Shown here: positions 41,052 through 50,847 of the stretch, piece by piece
Numbering within the stretch: the first letter of the stretch is position 1
Layout: the number at the start of each line of letters is the position of its first letter
Source: JANMJD01 sp963828405
GTDB lineage: Bacteria > Actinomycetota > Acidimicrobiia > Acidimicrobiales > Ilumatobacteraceae
Direction of reading: 5' to 3'
Assembly (NCBI GenBank): GCA_963828405.1
Contig: CAWHEG010000031.1
Span: forward strand, 868,001-932,000
Length of the DNA stretch: 64,000 bases
Position numbers and translations under genes: made by a program
Notes under the pieces: generated by a model
Seen by the model: the letters and a program-made list of their open reading frames with translations, nothing else
What the model was told of the DNA's origin: nothing
Database searches by the model: none

Positions 41052-41995
41052 GTCCGTCGCCGACCTCGCACCCGCTGCTGCGCATCGCCACCCGGGCCAG
41101 CGAGCAGGCGCGCACCCAGGCCGAGGCGGTCGCCGCGTCGTTGCGCGGCGGGTACCCGGCGGTGCGTGTCGAGTTGATCTTCGTCGAGACCACGGGCGAC
41201 CGACGTGCCGACGTGCCGCTCCACGAGATCGGTGGCCAGGGGGTGTTCGTCAAGGAGGTGCAGCGCGCCGTGCTCGACGGGCGCGCCGACATCGCCGTCC
41301 ACTCGGCCAAGGACCTGACATCCCAGCCCGTCGACGGCCTGATCCTCGGCGCCGTCACCGAACGGCGTGATCCCCGCGATGCGCTGATCGGGCGGTCGCT
41401 CGCCGGTCTGGCCGACGGGGCGACGGTGGCGACGGGTTCGGTGCGCCGCCGCGCCCAGTTGGCCGAACTCCGCCCCGACCTCCGTTTCGTCGAACTGCGG
41501 GGCAACATCCATCGGCGGCTGGAGAAGATCCCCGAGGGTGGTGCGATCGTGATGGCCGTGGCCGCGTTGCAGGTGCTCGGCCTCACCGAGCGGATCGCCG
41601 AGACGCTCGACGTGGCGACGATGGTCCCGCAGGTCGGCCAGGGCGCCGTGGCGTTGGAGTGCCGAGCGGGCGACCGCAGGGTCAGCCACGCCTGTCGGGC
41701 GATCGAGCACGAAGCGTCACGACGGGCGGTGGAGGTCGAGCGGGCGTTCCTGGCCGAGATCGGCAGCGGTTGCTCGTTGCCGGTCGGGGCGTACGCGACC
41801 CCCGGCGACGCCGATGGTCGGCGCTGGTTGCACGTCTACCTCCAGCGGGCGTCCGGCATCCACACCGCCCCGGCACCGGGGCGCCCGTCCGGCTCGCTAC
41901 GCCGCACCGTGGCGCTGGGCGCGGGCGATCACCTCGACGACCTGCGGATCGCCCGCCAGGTCGCTCGCCAGCTGACGGCTTCGGCCGGTCGGTGA
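41048..41995 (+). CDS. hemC: Hydroxymethylbilane synthase (porphobilinogen deaminase)
   Basis: 315 residues; joins four porphobilinogen units into hydroxymethylbilane. The substrate-binding and catalytic segments are clear (LRIATRASEQARTQAEAVA, GQGVFVKEVQRAVLDG, DIAVHSAKDLTSQP, GSVRRRAQLAELRPDL, ELRGNIHRRL). The dipyrromethane cofactor cysteine is C242 in GSGCSLPVGAYA. The start overlaps the hemA stop by four bases, and the stop overlaps the hemD GTG start (GTGA), giving a tightly coupled hemA-hemC-hemD unit. Confidence 0.97.
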   Translation: MSPSPTSHPLLRIATRASEQARTQAEAVAASLRGGYPAVRVELIFVETTGDRRADVPLHEIGGQGVFVKEVQRAVLDGRADIAVHSAKDLTSQPVDGLILGAVTERRDPRDALIGRSLAGLADGATVATGSVRRRAQLAELRPDLRFVELRGNIHRRLEKIPEGGAIVMAVAALQVLGLTERIAETLDVATMVPQVGQGAVALECRAGDRRVSHACRAIEHEASRRAVEVERAFLAEIGSGCSLPVGAYATPGDADGRRWLHVYLQRASGIHTAPAPGRPSGSLRRTVALGAGDHLDDLRIARQVARQLTASAGR

Positions 41996-42726
41996 ACGGA
42001 CCGCTCGCCGGTCGCACGATCGTCGTGACCCGCGCCTCGGGCCAGGCCGGGCGTTTCTCGGCGATGCTGCGCGAGGCCGGCGCCGAGGTGATCGAGGTCC
42101 CGCTGATCTCCGTCGTCGACGCCCCCGACGCCGGTGCGGCCCTGGGCGACGCCCTGGCCCGGCTCGACGACTACGACTGGGTGGTCGTCACCTCGCCCAA
42201 CGGGGCGTCGCGGGTCGCTCCCGCACTGGCCGCCCGCCCGCCAGGAGCAGGGCCGCGGATCGCCGCTGTCGGCCGGGCCACCTCCGCGGCGCTCGGTCCG
42301 CGGACGGCCGACCTTGTCCCGGCCCGGCAGATCGCCGAAGCGCTGGTCGAGGCCTTTCCCGACGGTCGCGGCCGGGTGCTCGTCGTCCAGGGGGTGCGGG
42401 CCCGCCCAGCGGTGTCCGATGGGCTGACAGCCAAGGGTTGGAGCGTCGATCGGGTCGACGCCTACGACACGGTGCCCTGCCCGATCGCACCCGGACTGGC
42501 CGACGCCATCGCCTCAGCGGATGCCATTACGCTGCTCTCGGGCTCGGCGGCATCGAGTCTGGCGGACGCCCGGCGGACTTCGGGCCTCGCGTTGCCGGCC
42601 CGGGTGGTGTCGATCGGGCCGGTCACGTCGGCGGTCGCCCGAGCCAACGAAATAAATGTCACGGCGACTGCACACGTGCACACTCTTCGTGGCACACTAG
42701 CGGCGGTGGTTCAGGCGGTTACCTGA
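41992..42726 (+). CDS. hemD: Uroporphyrinogen-III synthase
   Basis: 244 residues; closes hydroxymethylbilane to uroporphyrinogen III with inversion of ring D. The family is weakly conserved, but the start LAGRTIVVTRASGQAGRFSAMLREAGAEVIEVPLI, the middle WVVVTSPNGA, GPRIAAVGRATSAAL and VDAYDTVPC and the late LLSGSAASSLADA and SIGPVTSAVARA are in the right order. The GTG at 41992 is fixed by the four-base overlap with hemC. It is last of the coupled trio; 22 bases later an unrelated exported protein begins. Confidence 0.93.
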   Translation: MNGPLAGRTIVVTRASGQAGRFSAMLREAGAEVIEVPLISVVDAPDAGAALGDALARLDDYDWVVVTSPNGASRVAPALAARPPGAGPRIAAVGRATSAALGPRTADLVPARQIAEALVEAFPDGRGRVLVVQGVRARPAVSDGLTAKGWSVDRVDAYDTVPCPIAPGLADAIASADAITLLSGSAASSLADARRTSGLALPARVVSIGPVTSAVARANEINVTATAHVHTLRGTLAAVVQAVT

Positions 42727-42748
42727 CAATGGCCACAATGGAAGGCTC

Positions 42749-45256
42749 ATGTTGAGGAAGCGGATAACTCGATCACGGGCAGGTCGGGCGGCGATCGCCG
42801 CCACCGTCGCCGCGCTCGTCGGCGCCGGTGGCATCCGGACGACCTCCGGCGGCGCCGCTCCCGCTGAACGTGACGCCGCCGCGCTGCCGACGGCGCGGCG
42901 CGAAGTGGCCATCGAATCGGCGCAGTCCGGCATCGATCCATCCGTCTCGGGCGACGGCCGGCGCATCGTCTTCACCGCCTCCGCCTCCTCGATCCCCTCA
43001 GGCCTGCCTGCCGCTCCCGACGCCGTCTGGCTCCGCGATCGGGTCACCGGCGAACTGGTCGAGTTGACCATCGCCGGTAACGGGCTCCGGCCGGGCGCCA
43101 GCAGGCACCCCGTGATCAGCCGTGACGGCTGCACCGTTGCGATGGTCACCGAGGTCGCCTTCGACCTCTTCCGCGACGACGATCTGGGTGATCGGTGGGA
43201 TGTGTACCGCACGGTGCTGCCCGGCTGCCCGGGTGAGTTCGCCCGCGGCGAGTGGCAACTCGTGTCGACCACGGCTGTCGGCGAGCCCATCGCCCGGGGC
43301 GACGTCGCCGCCGACCAGTCGCCCGCCGTCGCCGGTAGCGGCAGCGTGATCGCCTACGCGCGTCGTGCCGTTCCCGACGGTGGTGAGATCGCCACGTGGA
43401 CGTCGCTCGACGTGGTCGATCTGGCCGTCCCGCTGGGTACGGCCGGACGGGTGACGACCGCCCCCGGCCTCCCGTTCGAGCTCCCGTCCAGCGACCTGGC
43501 CGTCGTCGGCCAGCGCGAGCCGGCGATCTCCGATGACGGAACCTTCGTATCGTTCACGACCGACGCCGTGATCAGCGACGTGCTCGATGCCGACACCGGG
43601 GAGGAGACGATCCTCGCGGCATGGCCGAAGGCGCCCGCGGCGACCAGCACCGTGATCTCCCCCGACACGCAGGTGTACCGCTGGAACCGCGACGTGAGCG
43701 CCGACAGCGGGGATCTGACGTTCCAGCTGGTCTCGGCGACCGCCGCTGGCGACCCGGCCGCCGGATCGAGCGGTAGGTCGAGCATCTCGCAACAGGGCGA
43801 CGTCGTGGCGTTCGTGTCGACAGACCCCGATCTCGATTCGACCACGGCGCAGTTGCCCCGGCCCGCCGGCTTCCGACGCGACATGACCCAGGTCTACGTC
43901 GCCGATCTCGATCCCGAGGCACCGCCCGTCGAGCCGGGGCAGCCGGTTCCCGAGGTCCCCGAGCGAGTGCTGACGATGGCCTCGCGCACCGGGACGGCGA
44001 TCGGCAACGGGCCGAGCCGAATGCCGGCGCTCGACGGTGACGGGCATGCGGTCGCCTTCATCACCTCCGCCGACAACCTGTCGCCGCTCGACCCCCGGTC
44101 GAACATCGGCGACGGCGGCGACCTGATGGTGACCAACCTGGTCGACGGCACCGTCGAGCGCATCACGGTCCGTCCCGACGGCAGTCCGACCGATGCCGGC
44201 GCCGCCGACCCGGCGATGTCGGCGAGCGGCCGGAGCATCGTGTTCACCTCGGCCGTCGCCGGCCAGTTGGTCGACACCCCGGCTCCGGCGGGACTGCAGG
44301 TCGTGCGTGTCGAGCGCTTCCCGCAGATCGACGTCACCCCGGTCGACGTCGGCACCGTCGCCATCGGCCTGCCGTCGCCCGAGTGGCGCACGACGATCGT
44401 CAACCGCGGTCCGGGGGCGCTGGTGCCTGACACGATCACCACGTCCGACCCGGCCTTCGCCCTCACCGGAGGCACCTGCTTCGCCCGCTCCCCGATCCCG
44501 GCCGGGTCCTCCTGTGAACTGCACGTCGTGTTCACTCCCATTGCCGACGGTCCGGCGTCGAGCGAGATCACCCTCGCCGAGGACGGCTTCGGCGCTCTCG
44601 GCGTGACGACCGTGATCTCGGGGACGGGCGGTGTGCCGACGCTCGTCGCCGACCCCGGCGGGCAGAGCTTGGGGACCGCGGTCGTCGGCGCCCGTGCGGA
44701 CACGACCGGATCGATCTCGGTGGCCAACGTCGGCCCCTTCGACGAGCGCATCGTCGCCATCAGCACGTCGGGGGCGGACAGCCGCGACTTCCGGATCGAG
44801 GTCGACAACTGCACAGACGCGATCGTCCCCCCTGGGCAGGTCTGCGACATCGGCGTCGGCTTCCGTCCGTCCGCCGACGGTCCTCGCCATGCGACGATCA
44901 CGGTCACCAGCGAGGGTGGGGCGACGACGAGCGCGGTCGTGTACGGCAAGGGCTACTACGCCCCCGGCATCGCCGTGGGCGTCTCGACGGTGAAAGCCGG
45001 GGATTCGGTCGTCGTCGGCGGCCTCGGCTTCCCGGCGTCGGCCCGGCTCAACGTCTCCTGGTCGGACACCGAGCAGTCGTTGACCGTCGTGGCCAGCGAC
45101 AACGGCGCCTTCTCGGTGCGCCTGCCGGTGCTCGCCGGCAGTGCGAGCGGCCCACGCAAGGTCATGGTGATCGATGCGGCGAACCGTTTCGACCCCGTCG
45201 AGTCGGGGTCGATCCGGGTGACGAGCGGCCAGCACACCTCCCGCCGCCGGCCGTGA
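42749..45256 (+). CDS. Exported beta-propeller and ASH/choice-of-anchor-D repeat protein
   Basis: 835 residues. A twin-arginine-free signal (RKRITRSRAGRAAIAATVAALVGAG) is followed by a TolB/WD40-like propeller, judged from repeated blades such as DPSVSGDGRRIVFTA, HPVISRDGCTVAMVT, EPAISDDGTFVSFTT and MPALDGDGHAVAFIT (to about residue 510). Two ASH/HYDIN-type immunoglobulin-like domains follow (IDVTPVDVGTVAIG to about 720), then a final beta domain. No enzyme motif is seen; it is probably a cell-surface binding or scaffold protein. Position 22 bases after hemD suggests co-transcription, but no link to heme is evident. GGAAGG precedes ATG 42749. Confidence 0.82.
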   Translation: MLRKRITRSRAGRAAIAATVAALVGAGGIRTTSGGAAPAERDAAALPTARREVAIESAQSGIDPSVSGDGRRIVFTASASSIPSGLPAAPDAVWLRDRVTGELVELTIAGNGLRPGASRHPVISRDGCTVAMVTEVAFDLFRDDDLGDRWDVYRTVLPGCPGEFARGEWQLVSTTAVGEPIARGDVAADQSPAVAGSGSVIAYARRAVPDGGEIATWTSLDVVDLAVPLGTAGRVTTAPGLPFELPSSDLAVVGQREPAISDDGTFVSFTTDAVISDVLDADTGEETILAAWPKAPAATSTVISPDTQVYRWNRDVSADSGDLTFQLVSATAAGDPAAGSSGRSSISQQGDVVAFVSTDPDLDSTTAQLPRPAGFRRDMTQVYVADLDPEAPPVEPGQPVPEVPERVLTMASRTGTAIGNGPSRMPALDGDGHAVAFITSADNLSPLDPRSNIGDGGDLMVTNLVDGTVERITVRPDGSPTDAGAADPAMSASGRSIVFTSAVAGQLVDTPAPAGLQVVRVERFPQIDVTPVDVGTVAIGLPSPEWRTTIVNRGPGALVPDTITTSDPAFALTGGTCFARSPIPAGSSCELHVVFTPIADGPASSEITLAEDGFGALGVTTVISGTGGVPTLVADPGGQSLGTAVVGARADTTGSISVANVGPFDERIVAISTSGADSRDFRIEVDNCTDAIVPPGQVCDIGVGFRPSADGPRHATITVTSEGGATTSAVVYGKGYYAPGIAVGVSTVKAGDSVVVGGLGFPASARLNVSWSDTEQSLTVVASDNGAFSVRLPVLAGSASGPRKVMVIDAANRFDPVESGSIRVTSGQHTSRRRP

Positions 45257-45258
45257 TC

Positions 45259-45547
45259 ATGGCCTCGACTGGCCGCCGTTCGCCTGCGGCTCGCTTTGGC
45301 CGCTCTCGGCGGCTCGCTGCGCCTGGCGGCGCGGGCGCTCGCTGTGTTGATGGCCTCGACTGGCCGCCGTTCGCCTGCGGCTCGCTTTGGCCGCTCTCGG
45401 CGGCGGCTCGCTTTGGCCGCTCTCGGCGGCGGCTCGCTTTGGCCGCTCTCGGCGGCTCGCTGCGCCTGGCGGCGCGGGCGCTCGCTGTGTTGATGGCCTC
45501 GACTGGCCGCCGTTCGCCTGCGGCTCGCTGCTCGGGCGCTCGCGTCG
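45259..45547. repeat. Nested tandem repeat array (91-bp unit with expanding 26-bp subunit)
   Basis: Copies of a unit starting ATGGCCTCGACTGGCCGCCG begin at 45259, 45350 and 45493. The first copy is 91 bases; the second is 143 bases because an internal 26-base subunit (CGGCTCGCTTTGGCCGCTCT plus CGGCGG) is repeated two extra times; the third is cut short. The array fills the gap between two convergent genes. No credible protein is encoded on either strand. Spacers are absent, so it is not CRISPR. Confidence 0.92.
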
Positions 45548-45598
45548 GGTGACTTGATCGCGGCGTCGGGTGAGCTGAGGTTGGGGCGCGTCGGCCTG

Positions 45599-46864
45599 TC
45601 AGACGAGTTTGCCGACGAGGGTGGCGGCGACGGAGCACTGCTCACCGACGGGATCCCCGACCTTCGAGCACGACGTGAGCTGCAGCGTGATGGTCTGGCC
45701 GGATTGGAACACGAACGGGCTGTACAGCGGGATCTGGTAGTCGGCGATGTTGATCAACGACGCCTCGTAGATGATCTCACCGTTGCGCAGCAGGGCGATC
45801 CGGCCCTCGTCGGAGTTCGGGTTCTGGAGCAGGATGTCGGTCAGCGACAGGGTCTGCCCATCGGGCACCTGGTACTGGGCGACGTTGTCACCCCCGAGCG
45901 GGGCCTGGACGAGCAGGCGCTTGTCGAACGGCTGGCCGGGAAGCTGGCCGGTGCCCAGCGGAACCAGTGACTCCTCGGACAGGGTCGCCGGTTCCGAGGT
46001 CTCTGAACTGCCGGGCGCCGTCGGGGGCGGCTCGACCCCGGGGTCCACGATCGACCCGGGGGTCGCGGCGGCCACGGTGGTCGCCGTCGACCCGGCCTCT
46101 GCCACGGCGCGCTCGGCGGCGTCCTCGATCGCCGGGTTGACGAGGTGGAACCACCCGACGGCGGCCAGACCACCGACGGTGGCCAGTCCGGCCACTCGGG
46201 CGACGAATCGGCCCGAGATGATCGGATCCTGCAGCAGCGTGCCCGTCGTCCGGGTCGGCTCGTGACCGTCCTGCGAGGCGATGACCGTGAACGGCAGTGT
46301 CCGTCCGCGACGCCAGCGGCGACGGCGGGCCTTGATCCTGAGGCGCGCGGTGTCGTTCATCCCGGCGTCGATGCCCAGGGAGGGCGGATCGAAACGTGAT
46401 GACAGCCGGGAGGTCGGGTCGGTCACGGACAGACGGCACGACGTGCGGCTGTTGCCCTGGTTGTCGAGCACGACGTCGAACTCCTGGCGCCGCCGGGCCC
46501 TCATCACCGGTTGGGCCAGGCTGATCCGCCTGTCGTCGTACTCGAGCACGGTGATCGTGGCTTCGGCGGTGGCCACATCGTCCGGGTTGCCGTGGGGCAC
46601 GATGCGGATGGTCAACGGCGTCGAGCCGGCCGTGACCGCATGGGAACGGGGGGGTCGAAGGCACACCTGGACGATCTCGTCGGCACCGGGGAAGAGGGTC
46701 AGCGTGGGCGGGCTCACCGTCGTCCAGCCCTGGCTCATCCCCGTCGGGACGAAGGCGTAGGTTTCGGTGACATCGCCGAGATTGCGGACGCGCATCGCCA
46801 CGGTCGTCTCGGTCCCGGGCGAGATCACCGGGTTGGTCAGGGCCATCTGCGCGATAGCGGGCAC
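45599..46864 (-). CDS. Hypothetical membrane-anchored protein with immunoglobulin-like cytoplasmic region
   Basis: 421 residues. The first 215 residues form two beta-sandwich domains with COG1470-like NEW3-type sequence (NPVISPGTETTVAMRVRNLG, PPSLGIDAGMNDTARLRIKA). A basic patch (KARRRRWRRGR) and a membrane helix (VAGLATVGGLAAVGWFHLV) follow, then a Thr/Pro/Glu-rich linker and a C-terminal beta domain (about 330-421) with two cysteines (TSCSKV, EQCSVA). With positive charge before the helix, the C-terminus is likely outside. The function is unknown. GTG 46864 is chosen with TACGGT eight bases upstream (46873-46878); it is divergent from the HAD gene, whose promoter box lies nine bases away. 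Confidence 0.75.
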   Translation of the reverse strand: MPAIAQMALTNPVISPGTETTVAMRVRNLGDVTETYAFVPTGMSQGWTTVSPPTLTLFPGADEIVQVCLRPPRSHAVTAGSTPLTIRIVPHGNPDDVATAEATITVLEYDDRRISLAQPVMRARRRQEFDVVLDNQGNSRTSCRLSVTDPTSRLSSRFDPPSLGIDAGMNDTARLRIKARRRRWRRGRTLPFTVIASQDGHEPTRTTGTLLQDPIISGRFVARVAGLATVGGLAAVGWFHLVNPAIEDAAERAVAEAGSTATTVAAATPGSIVDPGVEPPPTAPGSSETSEPATLSEESLVPLGTGQLPGQPFDKRLLVQAPLGGDNVAQYQVPDGQTLSLTDILLQNPNSDEGRIALLRNGEIIYEASLINIADYQIPLYSPFVFQSGQTITLQLTSCSKVGDPVGEQCSVAATLVGKLV

Positions 46865-46900
46865 GGGGAGTGACCGTAGTCGCCAGTAGCCTTGACGTAC

Positions 46901-47603
46901 GTGCAACCCCCCGATGCGTCCGTCACACCTCTGCCCGAGGCCATCGTCTTCGATCTCGACGGGACGATCATCGACACCGAATCGGCCGAGTTCGCCGCGG
47001 TCCAGCGGGTGTGGGCCGATCACGGCCTCGATTTCCCCGAGTTCGCGCTGGGCCCACGTCGTCGGTCTCCCCGCGGGCGAGCCATGGATCGCCGCCCTCG
47101 AGGTCGAGTTCGGTGAGCGCCTCGACCACGGCGAGCTCAGCCGGCGTCAGCGCCGCTACAACGCCGAACTGATCGAAGGTCTCGACACCCGTCCCGGGGT
47201 GCGCGAGCTCGTCGACGAGGCCGGTCGGGCGGGCATTCCGCTCGCCGTCGCCTCGAACGCCCCGTTGTGGTGGATCGAGCACCGCCTCGACGGCGTGGGA
47301 CTGCGCGCCTCGTTCGAACTGCTGATCGGCATCGACATCGCCTCGGCGGCCAAGCCGGATCCCGCCCCCTTCCGCATGGCCTGCCAGGCCCTTGGCGTCG
47401 ATCCGGGCAGGTCGGTGGCGATCGAGGATTCCGCCGTGGGCGTGCGGTCGGCCGTGGCCGCCGGATGCGTGACGGTGGCCTGCCCGGGGCCCCTCACCCT
47501 CGGCCACGACGTCTCGGCGGCCCACTGGGTCGTGGCCAGCCACCGCGAGATCACCTTCCCCGCGCTCGCCCGGGTGATGGGCGCAACGCCCGGCATCACC
47601 TGA
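46901..47603 (+). CDS. HAD-superfamily phosphatase (beta-phosphoglucomutase-like; frameshifted)
   Basis: About 233 residues after removing one base. The nucleophile loop (AIVFDLDGTIIDTESAEFAAV) is in the first frame; after HGLDFPEFA (about 47048) the protein continues one frame over (WAHVVGLPAGEPW). The remaining HAD motifs are intact: VASNAPLWWIEHRL (motif II), AAKPDPAPF (motif III lysine) and VAIEDSAVGVRSAVAAG (motif IV). A cap domain between motifs I and II places it with the sugar-phosphate phosphatases and beta-phosphoglucomutases; the substrate is unknown. GTG 46901 has TAGCCT eight bases upstream. Confidence 0.85.
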
Positions 47604-47681
47604 TGGCACGCCCCGCCGGGCGTCGTCGGCCGTCTGCCGCTGCGGTGGGGCCGCCGGCCCGGCGGCTTAACCTTGATGTCG

Positions 47682-48686
47682 ATGACTGGGATGACGACTG
47701 GCCCGTTCCCCGCCCACCGGCCCCGTCGGCTCCGGCGGAGCGCGGCGCTGCGCGACCTCGTGGCCGAGACCCGGCTCTCGGTCGACGACCTGATCGCCCC
47801 GCTGTTCGTCCGTGAGGGCATCGACGAGCCCCAGCCGATCGACTCCCTGCCCGGCGTCGTGCAGCACAGCCGGGCCTCGCTGCGCGTCGAGGTCGCCGCG
47901 CTCGCCGCCCGCGGGGTGAAGGCGGTCATCCTGTTCGGTATCCCATTGCGCAAGGACTCCATCGGCTCGGGAGCGTTCGCTCCCGACGGCATCGTGCAGC
48001 GGGCGCTCACCGATCTGCGCTCCGACGTCGGTGACTCGCTCGTGCTGATGGCCGACCTCTGCGTCGACGAGTACACCGATCACGGCCATTGCGGCGTGCT
48101 CGGCGCCGACGGCGACGTCGACAACGACGCCACGCTCGACATCTACTGTCGGGCGGCCCTCGCCCAGGCCGCCGCAGGCGCCCACGTCGTGGCCCCCAGC
48201 GGGATGATGGACGGCCAGGTCGGGGCGCTGCGCGGCGCCCTCGACGGTGCCGGGCACACCGACGTCTCGATCATGGCCTACTCGGCCAAGTACGCCTCGG
48301 CGCTGTACGGCCCGTTCCGCGATGCGGTCGACGTGCGGATCGCCGGCGGGGGCCACCGCAGGGGTTATCAGCAGGATTGGCGCAATGCCCGCGAGGCGCT
48401 CGTCGAGGTCGCCGCCGATGTCGCCCAGGGCGCCGACATCGTGATGATCAAACCCGCGCTCGCCTACCTTGACGTGATCGCCGCCGTCCGTTCCCGCGTC
48501 GACGTGCCGGTGGCGGCGTACCACGTGAGCGGCGAGTACGCGATGATCAAGGCGGCCGCGGCCAACGGCTGGATCGATCACGACGGCGTCGCCCTCGAGC
48601 ACCTCACGGCCATCAAACGGGCGGGCGCCGACCTCATCCTCACCTACCTCACCGGCTGGTACGCCGCCTTGGCGGCCTCGTCCTGA
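47682..48686 (+). CDS. hemB: Delta-aminolevulinic acid dehydratase (porphobilinogen synthase)
   Basis: 334 residues; condenses two 5-aminolevulinate molecules into porphobilinogen. The Schiff-base lysines lie in MAYSAKYASALYGPF and IVMIKPALAYLDV. The metal loop reads ADLCVDEYTDHGHCG, so of the three zinc cysteines in E. coli-type enzymes the middle one is Asp (Cys-Asp-Cys). ATG 47682 is chosen because TAACCT (47668-47673) lies eight bases upstream; ATGs at 47676 and 47691 are alternatives. It lies 59 bases before hemL and is separated from hemACD by about 5 kb of unrelated genes. Confidence 0.96.
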   Translation: MTGMTTGPFPAHRPRRLRRSAALRDLVAETRLSVDDLIAPLFVREGIDEPQPIDSLPGVVQHSRASLRVEVAALAARGVKAVILFGIPLRKDSIGSGAFAPDGIVQRALTDLRSDVGDSLVLMADLCVDEYTDHGHCGVLGADGDVDNDATLDIYCRAALAQAAAGAHVVAPSGMMDGQVGALRGALDGAGHTDVSIMAYSAKYASALYGPFRDAVDVRIAGGGHRRGYQQDWRNAREALVEVAADVAQGADIVMIKPALAYLDVIAAVRSRVDVPVAAYHVSGEYAMIKAAAANGWIDHDGVALEHLTAIKRAGADLILTYLTGWYAALAASS

Positions 48687-48745
48687 GCGCTCACCGCGCC
48701 TGCCGCCCGCCGGGCGATCCCATCCGTCGGGCTAGCGTCGCACCC

Positions 48746-50097
<1,352 letters not shown>

Positions 50098-50098
<1 letters not shown>

Positions 50099-50847
50099 TG
50101 CTCGCCGTCGCCGCGTTGGGGTTGGTCAAGCGCTTCGGCGCCAAGGAGGCGGTCTCCGGCCTCGACCTGCGGGTACCCGAAGGATCGTTCTACGGGATGG
50201 TCGGCCCCAACGGCGCCGGCAAGACGACGACGATCCGCATGCTCGTCGGCCTGCTGCGCCCCGACGGCGGGACGGCCACCGTGGCCGGGATCCCGGTGTG
50301 GCCCGAACCCCGACCCGTCAAGCGGGTGATCGGCGTGCTCCCCGACGACCTGCGGCTGTTCGAACGCCTCAGCGGCGCCGAGTTGCTCACCTACCTCGGG
50401 CTGATGCGGGCGATGGACCGTCCCGAGATCGATCGGCGCCGCGACGAACTCCTCGCCGTGCTCGGCCTCGCCGACGACGCCCGCGTGCTCGTGGCCGACT
50501 ACTCGACGGGGATGCGCAAGAAGATCGCCCTGGCCGCCGCCCTGCTGCACGCTCCCCGGGTGCTGTTCCTCGACGAGCCGTTCGAGTCGGTCGATCCCAT
50601 CTCGTCCCGCACGATCACCGACGTGCTGACGACGTTCCGCTCGCGGGGCGGCACGGTGGTCTTCTCCAGCCATGTGATGGACACCGTCGAGCGGCTGTGC
50701 GACCACGTCGCCATCGTCCATGCCGGGAGGGTCGTGCGATCCGGCCCGATCGACGAGGTCAGCGGCGGTCACCGCCTCGAGGACGTGTTCATCGAGGCCG
50801 TCGGTGGGCGCGGCGGCGGGGTCGGCGCGCTCGACTGGCTCCGTTGA
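50098..50847 (+). CDS. ABC transporter ATP-binding protein
   Basis: 249 residues: Walker A GPNGAGKTTTIRML, Q-loop GVLPDDL, a non-standard signature DYSTGMRKK (Ser-Thr-Gly in place of Ser-Gly-Gly), Walker B VLFLDEPFESVD and the switch histidine in FSSHVMDTVERL. The STGM-type signature is common in the ABC-2 exporter subset. The ATG overlaps the hemL stop (TGATG), and its own stop overlaps the permease start, so hemL, the ATPase and the permease are made in one coupled string. Whether the transporter handles a tetrapyrrole is unknown. Confidence 0.9.

Noticed and set aside
45259..45547. CRISPR array
   Set aside because: Units are 91 and 26 bp, directly adjacent without unique spacers, and no cas genes are present.
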